Assembly (NCBI GenBank): GCA_039105265.1
Contig: JAPFFF010000013.1
Span: 2,356,001-2,420,000, forward strand
From: Tritrichomonas musculus
Taxonomy: Eukaryota > Parabasalia > Tritrichomonadida > Tritrichomonadidae
Direction of reading: 5' to 3'
Length of the DNA: 64,000 bases
Shown piece by piece: positions 49,421 through 60,595 of this stretch. The translations under genes and the position numbers were made by a program. The notes beneath the pieces were generated by a model. It searched no databases. It worked only from the letters and a program-made list of their open reading frames with translations, and was not told where the DNA came from. Each line of letters starts with the position of its first letter. Position 1 is the first letter of the stretch.

Positions 49421-50200
49421 TTTTTCTTTTTGGGATTTAGATCATTTACTAAAAAAAAAAAAAAAAAAAAAAAAAGCTATTATTTGACCTTTCTTGATCG
49501 TATTTGATTCAAAAAATTGAGTAGATTTCTGTTGAGCATTTGTTGACCTTTTAAGTTCACACATTTATTTATTAAGATATTCTGTGTAATATGCCATTTT
49601 ATCATTTTTTTGTTGCTTCAATCATATATAATTCATAAAAATGAATAAGATAAAATAATCATTTTAAAAACCAAATTTATTTTTTATCTCAATGGTTATT
49701 AATTTCAATTTTTCTGTTTTACAATTTCTATGGTTCGATTGAAATTATCATCATTTTTTTTTTATATTCATAATTACATATATATTCAGGTAAAAATGTT
49801 TCTTTTTTGAATGAAAAGAATTCAGTTTCATATTTTATACATCAAAACTTATCATTCATATATGTTAATTTTAAAATAAATCATATTTATAAAAAAAAAT
49901 AACATTTAATACCTTTTTTTCTTAAAAAGTATGCTTTATGAAAAGAATTTATTGATATAATAATGAATTACTCTATGAAATTTCAAATTCAGACAAATAA
50001 CTTCAATTTAAAGAAATAATTTGATCATTTTTAAAACACTAATCTGCTTTAATGAAATGTTATCATGTAAAATAGCACTGTTTGTTAATTTTCGTTTTAT
50101 ATTATATCTATTTCCTTTGACTTTTTGACAATGATAAATAAATTATTCTTTTTCATGATTATTACCAAATTTTGAATAAAAATCCCAAAGATTTGAAAAA
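49421..50200. other. A+T-rich spacer with a 25-base poly-A run
   Basis: The poly-A run is at about 49450-49475. Nothing else supported. Confidence 0.45.
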
Positions 50201-50234
50201 AAAATTGAATGTATTTTGGTTTTCCCTACCTTTT

Positions 50235-50610
50235 ATTGAATACATCAATCCCTTTTAATCCCAAAATTCAATACTTTCATCCCATCAAATCCCAAAATTC
50301 AATACTCTAATCCCATGAAAACTTAAAATTCAATACTCTAATCCCAAGATTGAATGATAAAATCCGATAAATCTCAGAAAATTGAATAGAACTCTCTCAA
50401 AATTGAGAGAATCCCTTTCAATTTAATGGGATTAGTATATTTTAACAAAAATATGGTTACTTTAAAATCACAGAAATATGGTTATAATTTAAATTCATAA
50501 TAATATGGTTATAATAAATTCACAATAATATGGTTATATTAAATGCTTTAATAATAATATGGTTATAATAACAAAATCCCATAAATCCCAGATTTTAATC
50601 CCATTTGGAT
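50235..50610. repeat. Two interspersed tandem word arrays
   Basis: First, aatcccaaaattcaatactc-type units (about 28 bp) run at about 50255-50370. Then aataatatggttataataaa-type units (about 26-30 bp) run at about 50450-50570. The frame at 50559 arises from these repeats. Confidence 0.65.
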
Positions 50611-51095
50611 TAGAAAAAGTAAAATGGGACTATCTGACATGCTTACATCAACCCATTTATCATAACAATCAACAAAACCATCATCATTTGCCTTTTTATA
50701 GGAATTACAGAAATATGTTGCTCCATCAATTTCGATATCCCAATAATTATCAGTATTTTCATCATCAATTTTAACTAATATAAAAAAGAAAGCGATGTGG
50801 AACAGTTGGTTTAGTTTGTGAGGCTCATAACCTCAAGGTCGCTTTCTTTGACTTGTTGAAATTACTTGAAATATTGTTTTTCATCAGATTTTTTGGTTCA
50901 AGGAATACAAATCGATTTACTTAATAATCTGACTTTTTTCGAAAGGACGAATCATTTGATTTTTCTTTCTTTTCTTTTTTTTTTTAAAAAAGTGACGAAC
51001 TTAAAGAAATAACAGAGAAAATTAATTTTTATATTTAGGTTAATTTGTATGAATTAAAGCAGTTCATTGTATTTAGGTCAATTAATTTTTCAATT
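50611..51095. other. Spacer downstream of the tandem kinase gene
   Basis: Holds inverted copies of the word aaagcgatgtgg/ggtcgctttctttga around 50790-50850 that might form a hairpin. No gene supported. Confidence 0.35.
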
Positions 51096-51096
51096 T

Positions 51097-53130
51097 TTAC
51101 TTATTATAGTAATTTTCAGCATTGAAATATCTCAATTCATTGTACCTATGATCGATAATTGAAGCATCGACATTAGAAGCAAGCTGGTATGAATTATCTT
51201 TCATATCAACCAATATCTCGTTGAAAGTTGGTCTGTTATATGGCCTAAAAGACAGGCAGCGAGAAATCAAGTCAATGCAGAAGCTGGAAATATTTTCAGA
51301 TTCTTTTGGCAATTGAATTTTTTTTCCATTCAATTTATCTTTCAAATTCATGTGAGGAACGGAGCCAGTAAAGATGAAATAAAGAAGGATTCCGTAAGAA
51401 TAAACGTCGGTCTTTGAATTGTAATCTTCTTCATTTAACATTTCAGGTGACATGTAATCGAATGTTCCAACTCCTTTTGTCAACGTTGATCCAACGAATG
51501 AATAGTTAGTCAGCAACATTTCATCAATTTTGATCAGTCCAAAATCGATCAATTTCACTTCAAAAGCATCGTTCAGCATGATGTTTTCAGCCTTCAAATC
51601 ACGGTGGATCATGTTGTGCTTATGAATAAAGGACATGGCAAATGCAACTTCAACTGCAATTCGTGCTTTAATTGTGTTGTTTATGATCGTCTCTCTCAAA
51701 AAGTTCTTAAGATTATACTTGTAATATTCAAGGTATATGGCGATCGTTGTTTGATCTTTTTTCCCTTTCACTTTTTCTGAGGTGTTAAGCCCGATAGCTT
51801 GACAAATGCATGGATGATGGAAAGAGACAAGAAACTCGAATTCTTTGATTGCATTTTGAACATTTTTGAATGCTGTTTCTTCTTTCAATTTGATAACTTT
51901 CTTGCACATCGTTTTTTTGGTGCGAGTGTTGAAAACTTTGTAGACAATTGATGTGTCGCCTTCCCCAATTTGCTCGACCTCTTCGATGTATTGTTCTTCA
52001 TCAGATCCAACAAATGAAAGTTCTTTTTCTTCTGAATCATGAATTTTATATAATTTGTCCATTCGATCTTGGTACTCGTATATAGATTTGACGTCGGTTT
52101 TCATGCCAAATTCTTCCAGTGTGAAATCATGCGACTTAATGTTCCGCAAAATGTTTTCGAAACTTGGGCGAATTACGGGATTTGGAGCCCAGCACCATTC
52201 AATTAAATTCCAGTAGAAATCGGGAATGTTTTTAGGACGTTCCGGCCTCATTCCATTCAGAATTTGGTTCTTAAATAAAAATTTAGATTTGACCCTTTCA
52301 AATCCTAAAAATTCTTTAGAAAACATTCTGTAGACAATCATGCCGTATGAATAAACATCAGAAGGAGGACCGATGTAATCTTCATCACATTCAATTATTT
52401 CAGGTGAAATAAAGATAGTACTACATGGAGTTAAAGCTTCATCATATTTGTTACAATGCGGATATGTGTATTCAAATCCAGAAATTTTGGGCTCAAAATT
52501 GTCGTCAAGAAAAATGCAGCTTGTGCTTAAACACAGATGAACAAAACCTTTTTTATGAACGTAGTTCATTATTGCTGCAATCCCGTAGATAATTTTACAT
52601 CGAATTGTTGGATTTAGTTTGTCGTCTCTTCGTGATAGATAATTATCAACAAGTGTAAATGCGTTGCCATTTTCCAAATATTCCCATGCTAGCATTGGGT
52701 CACTAATAGTTATCGATTCATTAGTTTGATTGTTTTCTGGTGGAATTTGAAATTTATTAGATTTTTCTGGTATGTATATACCAATAAACTTAACAAGTCC
52801 TGGCGTTTTAAGAACAAGAGACAAAACAAAATAAGAAGCAAGATCTTGAATTGTAAATTCAATAAATTTAAAAAATATAACCTTTTTATTTGTCTTCTTT
52901 TCAAAGCCAACGAGTGGATTTTGGGCATGATGCAATAGCCGGAGTTGAATAATGTAATCATGTAAATCGAGTGAATTGAGTATTTTGGTTTCTCCAAATA
53001 AATATTCTGGAACATGGTTGAATTGCCAAAGATAATCAATGATTTCTCCATCACATTTAACACCTTCAGGAGAAAATTCAATTTTACATACCCTTTTTAG
53101 AGTATTTGTCTTTTCTTTCTTTTTGAACAT
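51097..53130 (-). CDS. Tandem pseudokinase-kinase protein
   Basis: 677 residues with two protein-kinase domains. Domain 1 (about 50-320) has the fold landmarks (YLENGNAFTLVDNYLS, SDVYSYGMIVYRM, NPVIRPSFENIL). Its catalytic loop, however, reads HLCLSTSCIFL and the DFG site SGFEY, so it should be inactive. Domain 2 (about 385-655) has a glycine loop IGEGDTSIVYKV, HRDLKAENIM, DFGLIKI, a Ser/Thr-rich activation segment ending in SPE, and RPTFNEIL. It is probably an active Ser/Thr kinase. An N-terminal pseudokinase followed by an active kinase recalls JAK or GCN2 layouts, but the sequences are of the trichomonad TKL type. A TAAA overlaps the stop codon. No membrane segment is visible, so it should be soluble. 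Confidence 0.88.
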   Translation of the reverse strand: MFKKKEKTNTLKRVCKIEFSPEGVKCDGEIIDYLWQFNHVPEYLFGETKILNSLDLHDYIIQLRLLHHAQNPLVGFEKKTNKKVIFFKFIEFTIQDLASYFVLSLVLKTPGLVKFIGIYIPEKSNKFQIPPENNQTNESITISDPMLAWEYLENGNAFTLVDNYLSRRDDKLNPTIRCKIIYGIAAIMNYVHKKGFVHLCLSTSCIFLDDNFEPKISGFEYTYPHCNKYDEALTPCSTIFISPEIIECDEDYIGPPSDVYSYGMIVYRMFSKEFLGFERVKSKFLFKNQILNGMRPERPKNIPDFYWNLIEWCWAPNPVIRPSFENILRNIKSHDFTLEEFGMKTDVKSIYEYQDRMDKLYKIHDSEEKELSFVGSDEEQYIEEVEQIGEGDTSIVYKVFNTRTKKTMCKKVIKLKEETAFKNVQNAIKEFEFLVSFHHPCICQAIGLNTSEKVKGKKDQTTIAIYLEYYKYNLKNFLRETIINNTIKARIAVEVAFAMSFIHKHNMIHRDLKAENIMLNDAFEVKLIDFGLIKIDEMLLTNYSFVGSTLTKGVGTFDYMSPEMLNEEDYNSKTDVYSYGILLYFIFTGSVPHMNLKDKLNGKKIQLPKESENISSFCIDLISRCLSFRPYNRPTFNEILVDMKDNSYQLASNVDASIIDHRYNELRYFNAENYYNK

Positions 53131-53440
53131 TAAACTCCAATATTGGTTTTTTAAACTCAGAAAATATAATTTGTAAACTATTCAATATTTTAATCTATAT
53201 TTTTTATTTATCTCAACATTTAAGTCATCTATATGATTTTAATTTGATAAATATAATATTTACTAAAATTATTTACTAAAATTATTAACTAACTATTATT
53301 ATTTAATCATGAAAAATTTAGAAATCAAATTCAATTTTACTAACAATTTATTATTTAATTATGAAAAAATTCAATTTTACAATTATAGAAGTCAAATTCA
53401 ATTTTATAATTATTCCAAATTTTTGATGAATTATCTATAT
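53131..53440. other. Promoter region and spacer of the kinase gene
   Basis: A+T-rich. caaattcaattttac-type words recur at 53320-53420, making a weak tandem array. Confidence 0.4.
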
Positions 53441-53446
53441 TTCAGG

Positions 53447-53600
53447 TATGCTCATCGGGATTGTGACTGGGATTCTAAAAAAATCATGGGATTGGGACAC
53501 GTCCCGTCCCTTATGTTCCCTGGGAAATCCCGATTAATTGTGCAAAATGGTTAAAAATAGATGGGTCCCGACTGAATATGCTGGGACTTTTCACAAAGTT
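53447..53600. repeat. GGGATT/TCCCG word cluster
   Basis: Closely spaced GGGA or TCCC words in both orientations (tcgggattgtg, gactgggattc, atgggattgggac, cgtcccgtccc, tgggaaatcccg, gggtcccgac, ctgggac). This G+C-rich island in A+T-rich DNA is like the clusters at 601 and 59521. Confidence 0.5.
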
Positions 53601-54760
53601 CTAATTTAAAAAAAAAAAGATTGAAGTAAAAACATTTAACTTTATATATCAATGTAATTAATCTGTTTTAAAAACATATGAATTAGCTTTTTATGAATGC
53701 GAAAATCTGATAAAAATTGAATTTTCACCAAGTTTTAATTTACAAATAATTGAATGCATTTACATGTTTTAAACAATTCTATAATCTGTTTTAAAAATAC
53801 GTACCAAAACAATTATTTGCTGTTATATTTATATATATAACCAATTGAAAATCCATTATTCAAAGATAACAGAAATTGTAAGAGAAATCAACAAAGACAT
53901 ATTTGGCGTCACAAATGAAGTCATTAAAGAAAGAAACTTTAATTTTGCTGAACTTTCTATTGAACATCAAATGTAATCATCTTTATGTAAATTATTTGTA
54001 TGGATCAAGCAGAATTAATATTTGTTGTTAGAAATAGCTCAAAATCCATTAAAGAAATCCGTGGTGATGAAGATTCTCAGGAGATCCATTAAATAGTATA
54101 AGTCACTTTCTTTTTTATATTTGGGCAAATCAAGAAAAAGAAAGGAAGCCATAAATATAAATGAATATAAAATATTATTTGATTCTCGTAAAAAAATATA
54201 TTTAGACATATCAGATCTAATGACATTTATTTATTTAACTTTTTATATTACCTAAAAAAGATCATTATTTCAATTAAAATTATACTAACAAATTATTTGA
54301 TAGAATTATGATTAACATATTAATATTAAAAAATTCAATTGATAAACATTATGAATACAATATTAATTATAAGATTATAATTATGCATATTATGTATATT
54401 TCATGAACAATTTTACATAAAAATAGTTTTTTATTTTTAAATATGATGTTTTTGATTTGATATGAATTAAATATTTTTTTTGAGGTATTTTATGATTAAA
54501 TACGCATAATAATTTTAAAAATTGATCGTTTGCAATCTTTATGAATTTCATATATTTAATGTCAATTATTAATATATATAAAATATTGTTAATTAATAAT
54601 ACAGTTCAGATAAACGATTAATATATATTAGTTAAAAAAATAACAATCACTTGTAAATCAGAAATAAAATTTATTTGCAAAAGGTCAATTTTACTTAGAA
54701 CTTAATTTTGAGATACCATTAATTATTCAAGAATAAAATACTCAAATATCGTTTTTCTAC
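53601..54760. other. A+T-rich spacer with a small protein-like remnant
   Basis: Near 53865-53975 a short frame reads ITEIVREINKDIFGVTNEVI and more before a stop, without a clear start. It is probably a gene relic. The rest is featureless. Confidence 0.35.
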
Positions 54761-55060
54761 AAAATTTTTGCATTGAAATTGTATTATTTATTTGTCGACT
54801 TAAGAACGCTTTTCAATTATAATATTCTATGCCAAATACAATTACATATCGTAATTATTCAATTTTGATTTGATGGTGAATTAAATACAGAAATTATAAA
54901 AATAAAATAAATATAAAAAAACATTCATCTGATAAGTTTTAGCTCATATACTCATTTTTTATCATTGGAACTTATTTGCTAATTACACCAATTTTAAGTA
55001 TAATATAATTTTCAAGTCATTTGAATTTATCGTAAATCCCTTATAGAAATTTGAAATTAT

Positions 55061-55638
55061 CACTCAAATATTTGAATAAAATAACAATTTGAATACTTTT
55101 TATTTTAATTTGAATACTCCAATTCTCACCGAAATTCAATTTAATTTGTCATTCAGAAGGTTTAAAATTATTTTTTTTTTTTAAAAATCTAATAGTAAAT
55201 GAGATATATTACCATATAAATTCCAACTTATATAATTCTACATAAATTTTATTTCAATTGTAATAATAATATTTATTATATGGTAATTATTATACTATTA
55301 AGTTTTATTTATTATTTATATATACTGAAGCTAATATGATAAAAAAATAAATTGTATTACTGGTGGATTGATATTTGAATTCCGATCAAACGAATTGATA
55401 AATGGATTTTCAACCATAATTGAATATTGATCGAAACATTTGAAAGGAAGACTCACAAATTAACTATTTACAATTGATTATAAATATTACTTTTTCTGCG
55501 TGCAATTGAATGATTAATTACTTCGAAAATAATAAAATTATCAATTCTGAAACGTTTTTCAATTGAAATTAAATCAATACATTAAAAATTGAGTGATTAC
55601 ATTTATTCATTTTTTAACATTACACAGTATTATTAATA
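55061..55638. other. Spacer upstream of the third Myb gene
   Basis: Shares aaacgtttttcaattgaaat and gaattccgatca words with the spacer at 43419-44054. A TCATTT lies about 30 bases before the ATG at 55639 and may be the initiator. Confidence 0.4.
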
Positions 55639-56418
55639 ATGCAAGCTGTTGACATTAATCAGGTAGAAGAACAAAGCAATGGCATTGCTTTTAATCAGTC
55701 TATTTCAATGCCATTATTTATGAAAGAAAGTTCTCTTCTTTCAGCATCTCAGATAATTAATTCATCTGATATTTCATTTAGTGCTTTTCCTTTTTATTCA
55801 CAACTGATTCCTAACAAATTACACAAGAATCCATTCTCGATTGAAGAAGATAAATTAATTTTGAAATTGGTAGAAATTATTGGTGAAAATAATTGGGTTG
55901 ACATTGCAAAGTACATGAAAAAGAAGAATTTTGATAGAAACTCTAGACAATGCAGAGATCGTTATTATCATTATTTAAATCCTAATATAAATAAATTAAT
56001 GTGGTCTAAAGAAGAAGATGATCTATTAATGGAGAAAGTTGAAAATGAAGGGAAAAAATGGAAGAAATATGAAAAATTTTTCCCTGGAAGAACAGAAGTT
56101 CAACTTCGAAATAGGTATAATTTACTTGCTAGGAAAATAGAGAAAAATGAGAAAAAGAAGGAGAAAAAGATTGAGAAAAAAAGAAATATTATGTCTGATT
56201 CCTTTTCTTTTTTGGATTCTTATTATGCTGGAATAAGAAAGAGATATTTGGCCAAGAGATTCGCTGGTGCCATAAAATCTACAGAAAATGTATCAAATCA
56301 AAATGACAATAATTTCTGTTTTTCTGAGGATGCACAAACAAATGATGATGATTTGGATTTCTCAATATTTCCATTACTTGATGATATTAATGATTTTGAC
56401 GATTCTTTTATTATTTAA
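55639..56418 (+). CDS. R2R3 Myb-like DNA-binding protein
   Basis: 259 residues starting MQAVDINQVEEQSNG. Myb repeats span about 63-165 (KNPFSIEEDKLILKLV ... SRQCRDRYYHYLNP; LMWSKEEDDLLMEK ... LRNRYNLLARK). The Lys/Glu linker, the SDSFSFLDSYYAGIRKRYL block and the acidic FPLLDDINDFDDS tail are shared with the paralog at 44055. A TAAA overlaps the stop. Of the pair this copy has the undisturbed 5' end. Confidence 0.88.
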   Translation: MQAVDINQVEEQSNGIAFNQSISMPLFMKESSLLSASQIINSSDISFSAFPFYSQLIPNKLHKNPFSIEEDKLILKLVEIIGENNWVDIAKYMKKKNFDRNSRQCRDRYYHYLNPNINKLMWSKEEDDLLMEKVENEGKKWKKYEKFFPGRTEVQLRNRYNLLARKIEKNEKKKEKKIEKKRNIMSDSFSFLDSYYAGIRKRYLAKRFAGAIKSTENVSNQNDNNFCFSEDAQTNDDDLDFSIFPLLDDINDFDDSFII

Positions 56419-57358
56419 AGTTAATGCTTTTATTTTAAAAATAAAAATTAAATAATCAAATTATTAATGTATTAATAATATCTTCAATTATTTAATTTAC
56501 CAAGATAAAAATAAAAATTAAATAATTGAAGAAATTATATTTCAACAATTTTAAGTATACGCAAGTTATTTGTATAAAAATATCTTCAATTATTTATTTT
56601 ACCAAGATAAAAAATATATAGTAAATACATATAATTTAACACGTTAGTATATAATGCTTATAAATAGAACCACATAATTTTTCATAATCGCTGTAATATC
56701 TTACGTAAATTATATAAAATTTTATAAAAACCTTTTACTCAATTTTGAATAAAAAAAAAATGTACGATACGACTAAATGTTATATGATTTATTCAAAAAA
56801 AAATTGATTTTAAAACGATCAAAAATCGTTTTTTTTTTTTTTACTACTTTATAAGCTTGTCTTTGAAAATAACAGTATTTGATACAACATTAGGAAAACA
56901 GTATAACAAGTAAAAATAATCTTTTGTTTTTAAATGGCCTTGCATTTATTTTTTGTTTTTTTTTGCTAATGTATATATTTATTATATCAATGAAAACAAC
57001 TTTACTACCTATTTCTTTAGATTTGCTTTTCTACTTTAATAAAAAGTATATATACTTTTTGATAAAGTTCAATGAAGTTTTCCATCAACATATTCTGAAA
57101 CTATTTATTTAATAATATAAAATTTACCATTTATCTGTTCTCTTGTGCCTACAATGCTAAATGTAATTAAAAGCATGTATATGCCAACATGATATATATA
57201 AAAAATGATTATCAATTGATCTACACCAACAACAAAATAAATGAACTTTTTCAAAATGTAAAAAAAATATCTGATTGAAATAATTTATCGACTTGAATAG
57301 AAAATTAAAAATATTCAGAATGTAAACTATTGAAAATTTCTTCTCAAAGTATTTAAAG
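56419..57358. other. A+T-rich spacer
   Basis: The word atcttcaattatttaWtttaccaagataaaaa is duplicated near 56480 and 56580. No supported gene; the frame at 56924-57112 begins at TTG. Confidence 0.45.
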
Positions 57359-59395
57359 ATGAATCGCTATTTAATTCTGCACTATGTTGGGCAATACCTA
57401 CTTCCCACCATGCTTATCATAGAATTAATTCTACTTTATAAATCGAATGTTCCTTATTATCAAGAGGTAGGACCGATTCCAGTTAAATCGAATAATGATG
57501 CCCTCAAATTTAATCCAGCTATTTCCCCATTAATAATTTCACACATTACTGATACTCATATAAACACATATAATTCAACCTATGGGCGACACTTGGAAAA
57601 ATGCTTAAAAAGCTCTATATTATATCACCCAGATGTATTATTACATACAGGCGATGCAGTAGATAATTTTTGTACAGATCAAAGACCGAAATATGGCGAT
57701 CAATGCTCTAATGATTTTACTCTATATGATAAGATCATTAGTAAATATAAATCTGATTTTAAAACCATTCTTGGAACTGCAGGAAACCACGATATTTTTG
57801 GTATTTTTTCTTTTGATTCTCCCAAATTCCATTTTCTAAAAACAGCCCGCAAATATTATGATAATCCAATGCAAACTTACGACGAATTTCTAGTTTCAAA
57901 TTATCCAGTCAAAGTTAATGAAGATCTGACTATAAATTTCATCTCAATGAACCCATTTAGATTCCCTACAGCTCACCCGTCCTTTATGTACTATACTCAT
58001 ACATGGAGAGAATTTTTAGATCGATTAGAAAATGTGATTCAAAGGATTCCAGTCAATGATAAGATCATTTTTTATTCGCATTATCCTCAATCGATGTACA
58101 CAAGTATTACCAACACTCCATCAACAAGTTTTTCAACTCGAGGAAGGCGAATTAAAGATTTAATTGAGAGACCAAATACGATTGCATACATATCTGGTCA
58201 CATGCATTCAAAAAGTCAATTATTTGAACATCATGGACTTGAGAAAAATTGTCAATATTTGGAATCAATTGGAATGGATATTAAGGATCGTCCGACATAT
58301 GAAATTGTTACAATTGACAACTTGAGAGTTGTTTATCATCAAATTCAGCCAAATAATCAGAAAAAGTGCCTGATCACGTATCCCGTTCCGGTTAATCAGA
58401 CGACCGTTTATTCATATATTGATGATGAGAATGCGCCAATTCGGATGGTTTGTTTCAGCGAGAACGAGATGAACATTGAGATACATGGCGATATTGAAGG
58501 CCAAACGATGAAAATGGTCAAAAAATTGAAGGATAACGTCTATCTTTATGAATTCTCTCTCCAAAAGATATATGCTGATGACTTAGCTAATAAAGAATCA
58601 TCGAATATCATTCATCATCTGAAGTTTGGTGGTGATTGGAAAGGTGAAATTGAATTCTATACAAGGGGAATCATTCCTCAATTTAAAGAACCTAAAAACA
58701 ACGATTATTCAAAAATAATCGTCTTTCGTTTCACTCTTCTTTTTATTTTCGCTATTTTATTCTATGTCACTTTTCCATATACATCGTCAGCACAGAAGAT
58801 TGATGAGCAATCATACTTCAACTTTTTGCAGAAAGGTAATTCAAAATCATACAAAAACTGGTTTTTGACGGTTTCCGGTTTATGTACTCGATTAAAAATT
58901 CAACGACTAAATAAATCTTATCGTTGCATTTTGTGTGTAGCTGTTCTATGGCCACTTTTGTTGCCAATTAGCTTGATGGAAACTGAGGACCATTACGGCT
59001 TCATTTGGACTTACGGTTATTATATTAACGGAATGTTTAGGTACTCCGAACATGGCCAAGATTTTGCCGTTTATTATTATTTGTTTGTGATGCTTCCACT
59101 CGTTTTGGCAAGCGCTGCCATGGGCGACGATTTGCCTTTGTTTGGAATTGGTGGAATTGAGGCTGCTTTGTTATGTGTTGTTAGCGTGTTCCTTGTTTGT
59201 AGAAGCATTTGGTTCGTTTTCTTGTTTAAATCAGCTGGTCCTTTCTGCCAGTTCATTAGCGTTTATACGCTGGGATTGGTGGTGCTCTTTCCATGCCTGT
59301 TTTACAATTATTATAAGATTTATAAAAATAGAGGTAATCGAAATTCAGAATGGTATGCTGAAGGTATGTCAATGACTAATTCTTTTGCTCTTTAA
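57359..59395 (+). CDS. TMEM62-like membrane metallophosphoesterase
   Basis: 678 residues. An N-terminal hydrophobic anchor (LLPTMLIIELILLY) is followed by a calcineurin-like phosphoesterase domain, about 55-290. The metal-binding motifs are SHITDTHINT (D-x-H), HTGDAVDNF (GD), GTAGNHDIF (GNHD), FYSHYPQ and SGHMHSKSQ (GH-x-H). A beta-rich region of about 150 residues follows, then about six membrane segments from about residue 460 to the end. This order matches the TMEM62 family. The catalytic part should face the lumen or outside. Substrate unknown. All metal ligands appear present and the gene looks intact. Confidence 0.88.
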   Translation: MNRYLILHYVGQYLLPTMLIIELILLYKSNVPYYQEVGPIPVKSNNDALKFNPAISPLIISHITDTHINTYNSTYGRHLEKCLKSSILYHPDVLLHTGDAVDNFCTDQRPKYGDQCSNDFTLYDKIISKYKSDFKTILGTAGNHDIFGIFSFDSPKFHFLKTARKYYDNPMQTYDEFLVSNYPVKVNEDLTINFISMNPFRFPTAHPSFMYYTHTWREFLDRLENVIQRIPVNDKIIFYSHYPQSMYTSITNTPSTSFSTRGRRIKDLIERPNTIAYISGHMHSKSQLFEHHGLEKNCQYLESIGMDIKDRPTYEIVTIDNLRVVYHQIQPNNQKKCLITYPVPVNQTTVYSYIDDENAPIRMVCFSENEMNIEIHGDIEGQTMKMVKKLKDNVYLYEFSLQKIYADDLANKESSNIIHHLKFGGDWKGEIEFYTRGIIPQFKEPKNNDYSKIIVFRFTLLFIFAILFYVTFPYTSSAQKIDEQSYFNFLQKGNSKSYKNWFLTVSGLCTRLKIQRLNKSYRCILCVAVLWPLLLPISLMETEDHYGFIWTYGYYINGMFRYSEHGQDFAVYYYLFVMLPLVLASAAMGDDLPLFGIGGIEAALLCVVSVFLVCRSIWFVFLFKSAGPFCQFISVYTLGLVVLFPCLFYNYYKIYKNRGNRNSEWYAEGMSMTNSFAL

Positions 59396-59520
59396 TAATA
59401 AATATTTTTTTATTACAAAAAATTTTTTATTCAATTTTGAATTCATTCTGAAAAAAATTGAGAAATTTAGTTCATTTTTATATTTTTTTTTTTTATAAAG
59501 GTACCTAATTAAATATATAT

Positions 59521-59600
59521 AGACTTGTGCAAAGTCCAGGACAATAAAACTTTTCAAGGACAACCGCAGGACTTAGGGCTTTGTCAGGACCATTTTTTTT
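59521..59600. repeat. AGGAC word cluster
   Basis: AGGAC or a near-match recurs five or six times in about 75 bp (ccaggacaat, aaggacaacc, caggactta, tcaggacca). Same style as the clusters at 601 and 53447. Confidence 0.45.
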
Positions 59601-59650
59601 TTTTTAAGAAAAAAAATGACATATTAAATTTTATTGAAAAAAACTATATA

Positions 59651-60040
59651 CAGTAAGGTTTCAAAATTGGAAAACGTTTCAAAATAGGAAAATCGACTTT
59701 TTGAGAAAAAAATTTTCATTAATAAAAATGAAAGAAATAAAGAAATAGAGAGAAAATCTTGTTTAAACCTACCGTTTTAAGAAATAATATTTCCATGATT
59801 AAGTTTATCACACAGCTGTTTGTGACATTATATTCATCAAATAGTGTTTTCCTATCTCTATATGAAAAAATGAGCATCATTCAAAAAGTGGATTTTCCAT
59901 TTTCGCAACGCTATAAAGGAAAATCCAAATTTGAATTAAATTCGTTATTTTGACTTTTATTTTAAATTCATTTTAATCGTTTTCTATGAAAAAGTAGATT
60001 TTCCTCTTTTGAGACGTTTTTGAATTTTACAACCTTACTG
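59651..60040. mobile_element. 390-bp MITE, pogo/Tc1-mariner-like ends, TA target duplication
   Basis: Left CAGTAAGGTTTCAAAATTGG and right reverse complement CAGTAAGGTTGTAAAATTC form imperfect TIRs of about 55 bp. They include the shared GGAAAATC-ACTTTTT words. TA flanks both ends (59649-59650 and 60041-60042). CAGTA... termini with TA duplication are typical of pogo/Tigger relatives. The short open frame inside (59759-59953) is not considered a gene. Confidence 0.75.
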
Positions 60041-60578
60041 TATTCAACTTTTCCTTTTAATATGAATTTTTTTAAAAATCTATAAATATATAAATAAAAA
60101 AAGATTGCTCACTTAATATTTTACTGATTTTATAACTTATATATGAAGTTATCCGTTTTAATGAGAATTAAAAACTTTCGGGCAGAATTAAATGATCAAC
60201 ATATAATTTTTTTAATATTTTAATAAAAGCATATTTTAAACAAAAAATATCAAAAATTATATTAACGCATTTTTTTAAAATAAAAATATAATAAAAATAT
60301 CAAATTTGCGTCCTTAATTCAAAGATAAAAAGAGTGTTATCAAATGACCATTCAAAAAATTGAATACTATGATCGGAGAAGGGTGTCATCGTAAACTATT
60401 CAAGTACTCAATTTTCGCCGTTTAGGTTTGAATGGAAACCGTTTATTATCATATTTATTAAGTTTATTACGACGGAAAAAAAGTGTAAACTTTCATTAAG
60501 AAGTACTTTATAGAAATAAAATTACGTTTTCATTTTTTGGTCATAGATTGTTTATGAGTAACTAAATATAATTCTTAT

Positions 60579-60595
<17 letters not shown>
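60041..60595. other. A+T-rich spacer
   Basis: No gene, RNA or repeat seen apart from the long homopolymer that follows it. Confidence 0.45.

Larger units (their letters stand above)
54770..56418. repeat. Duplicated block with Myb gene, copy 2
   Basis: Counterpart of 43149-44780. The minus-strand small frame is decayed here (about 54770-55060), whereas the Myb gene keeps the original start. Confidence 0.75.

Noticed and set aside
50559-50774. 71-residue His/Asn-rich frame
   Set aside because: It starts in a tandem repeat array and shows only A+T-biased residues.
53309-53554. 81-residue frame
   Set aside because: Built from weak tandem words and the GGGATT cluster; no protein character.
59759-59953. 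64-residue frame inside the 390-bp MITE
   Set aside because: Composition matches spacer, it overlaps the TIR side, and no homology is recognisable.
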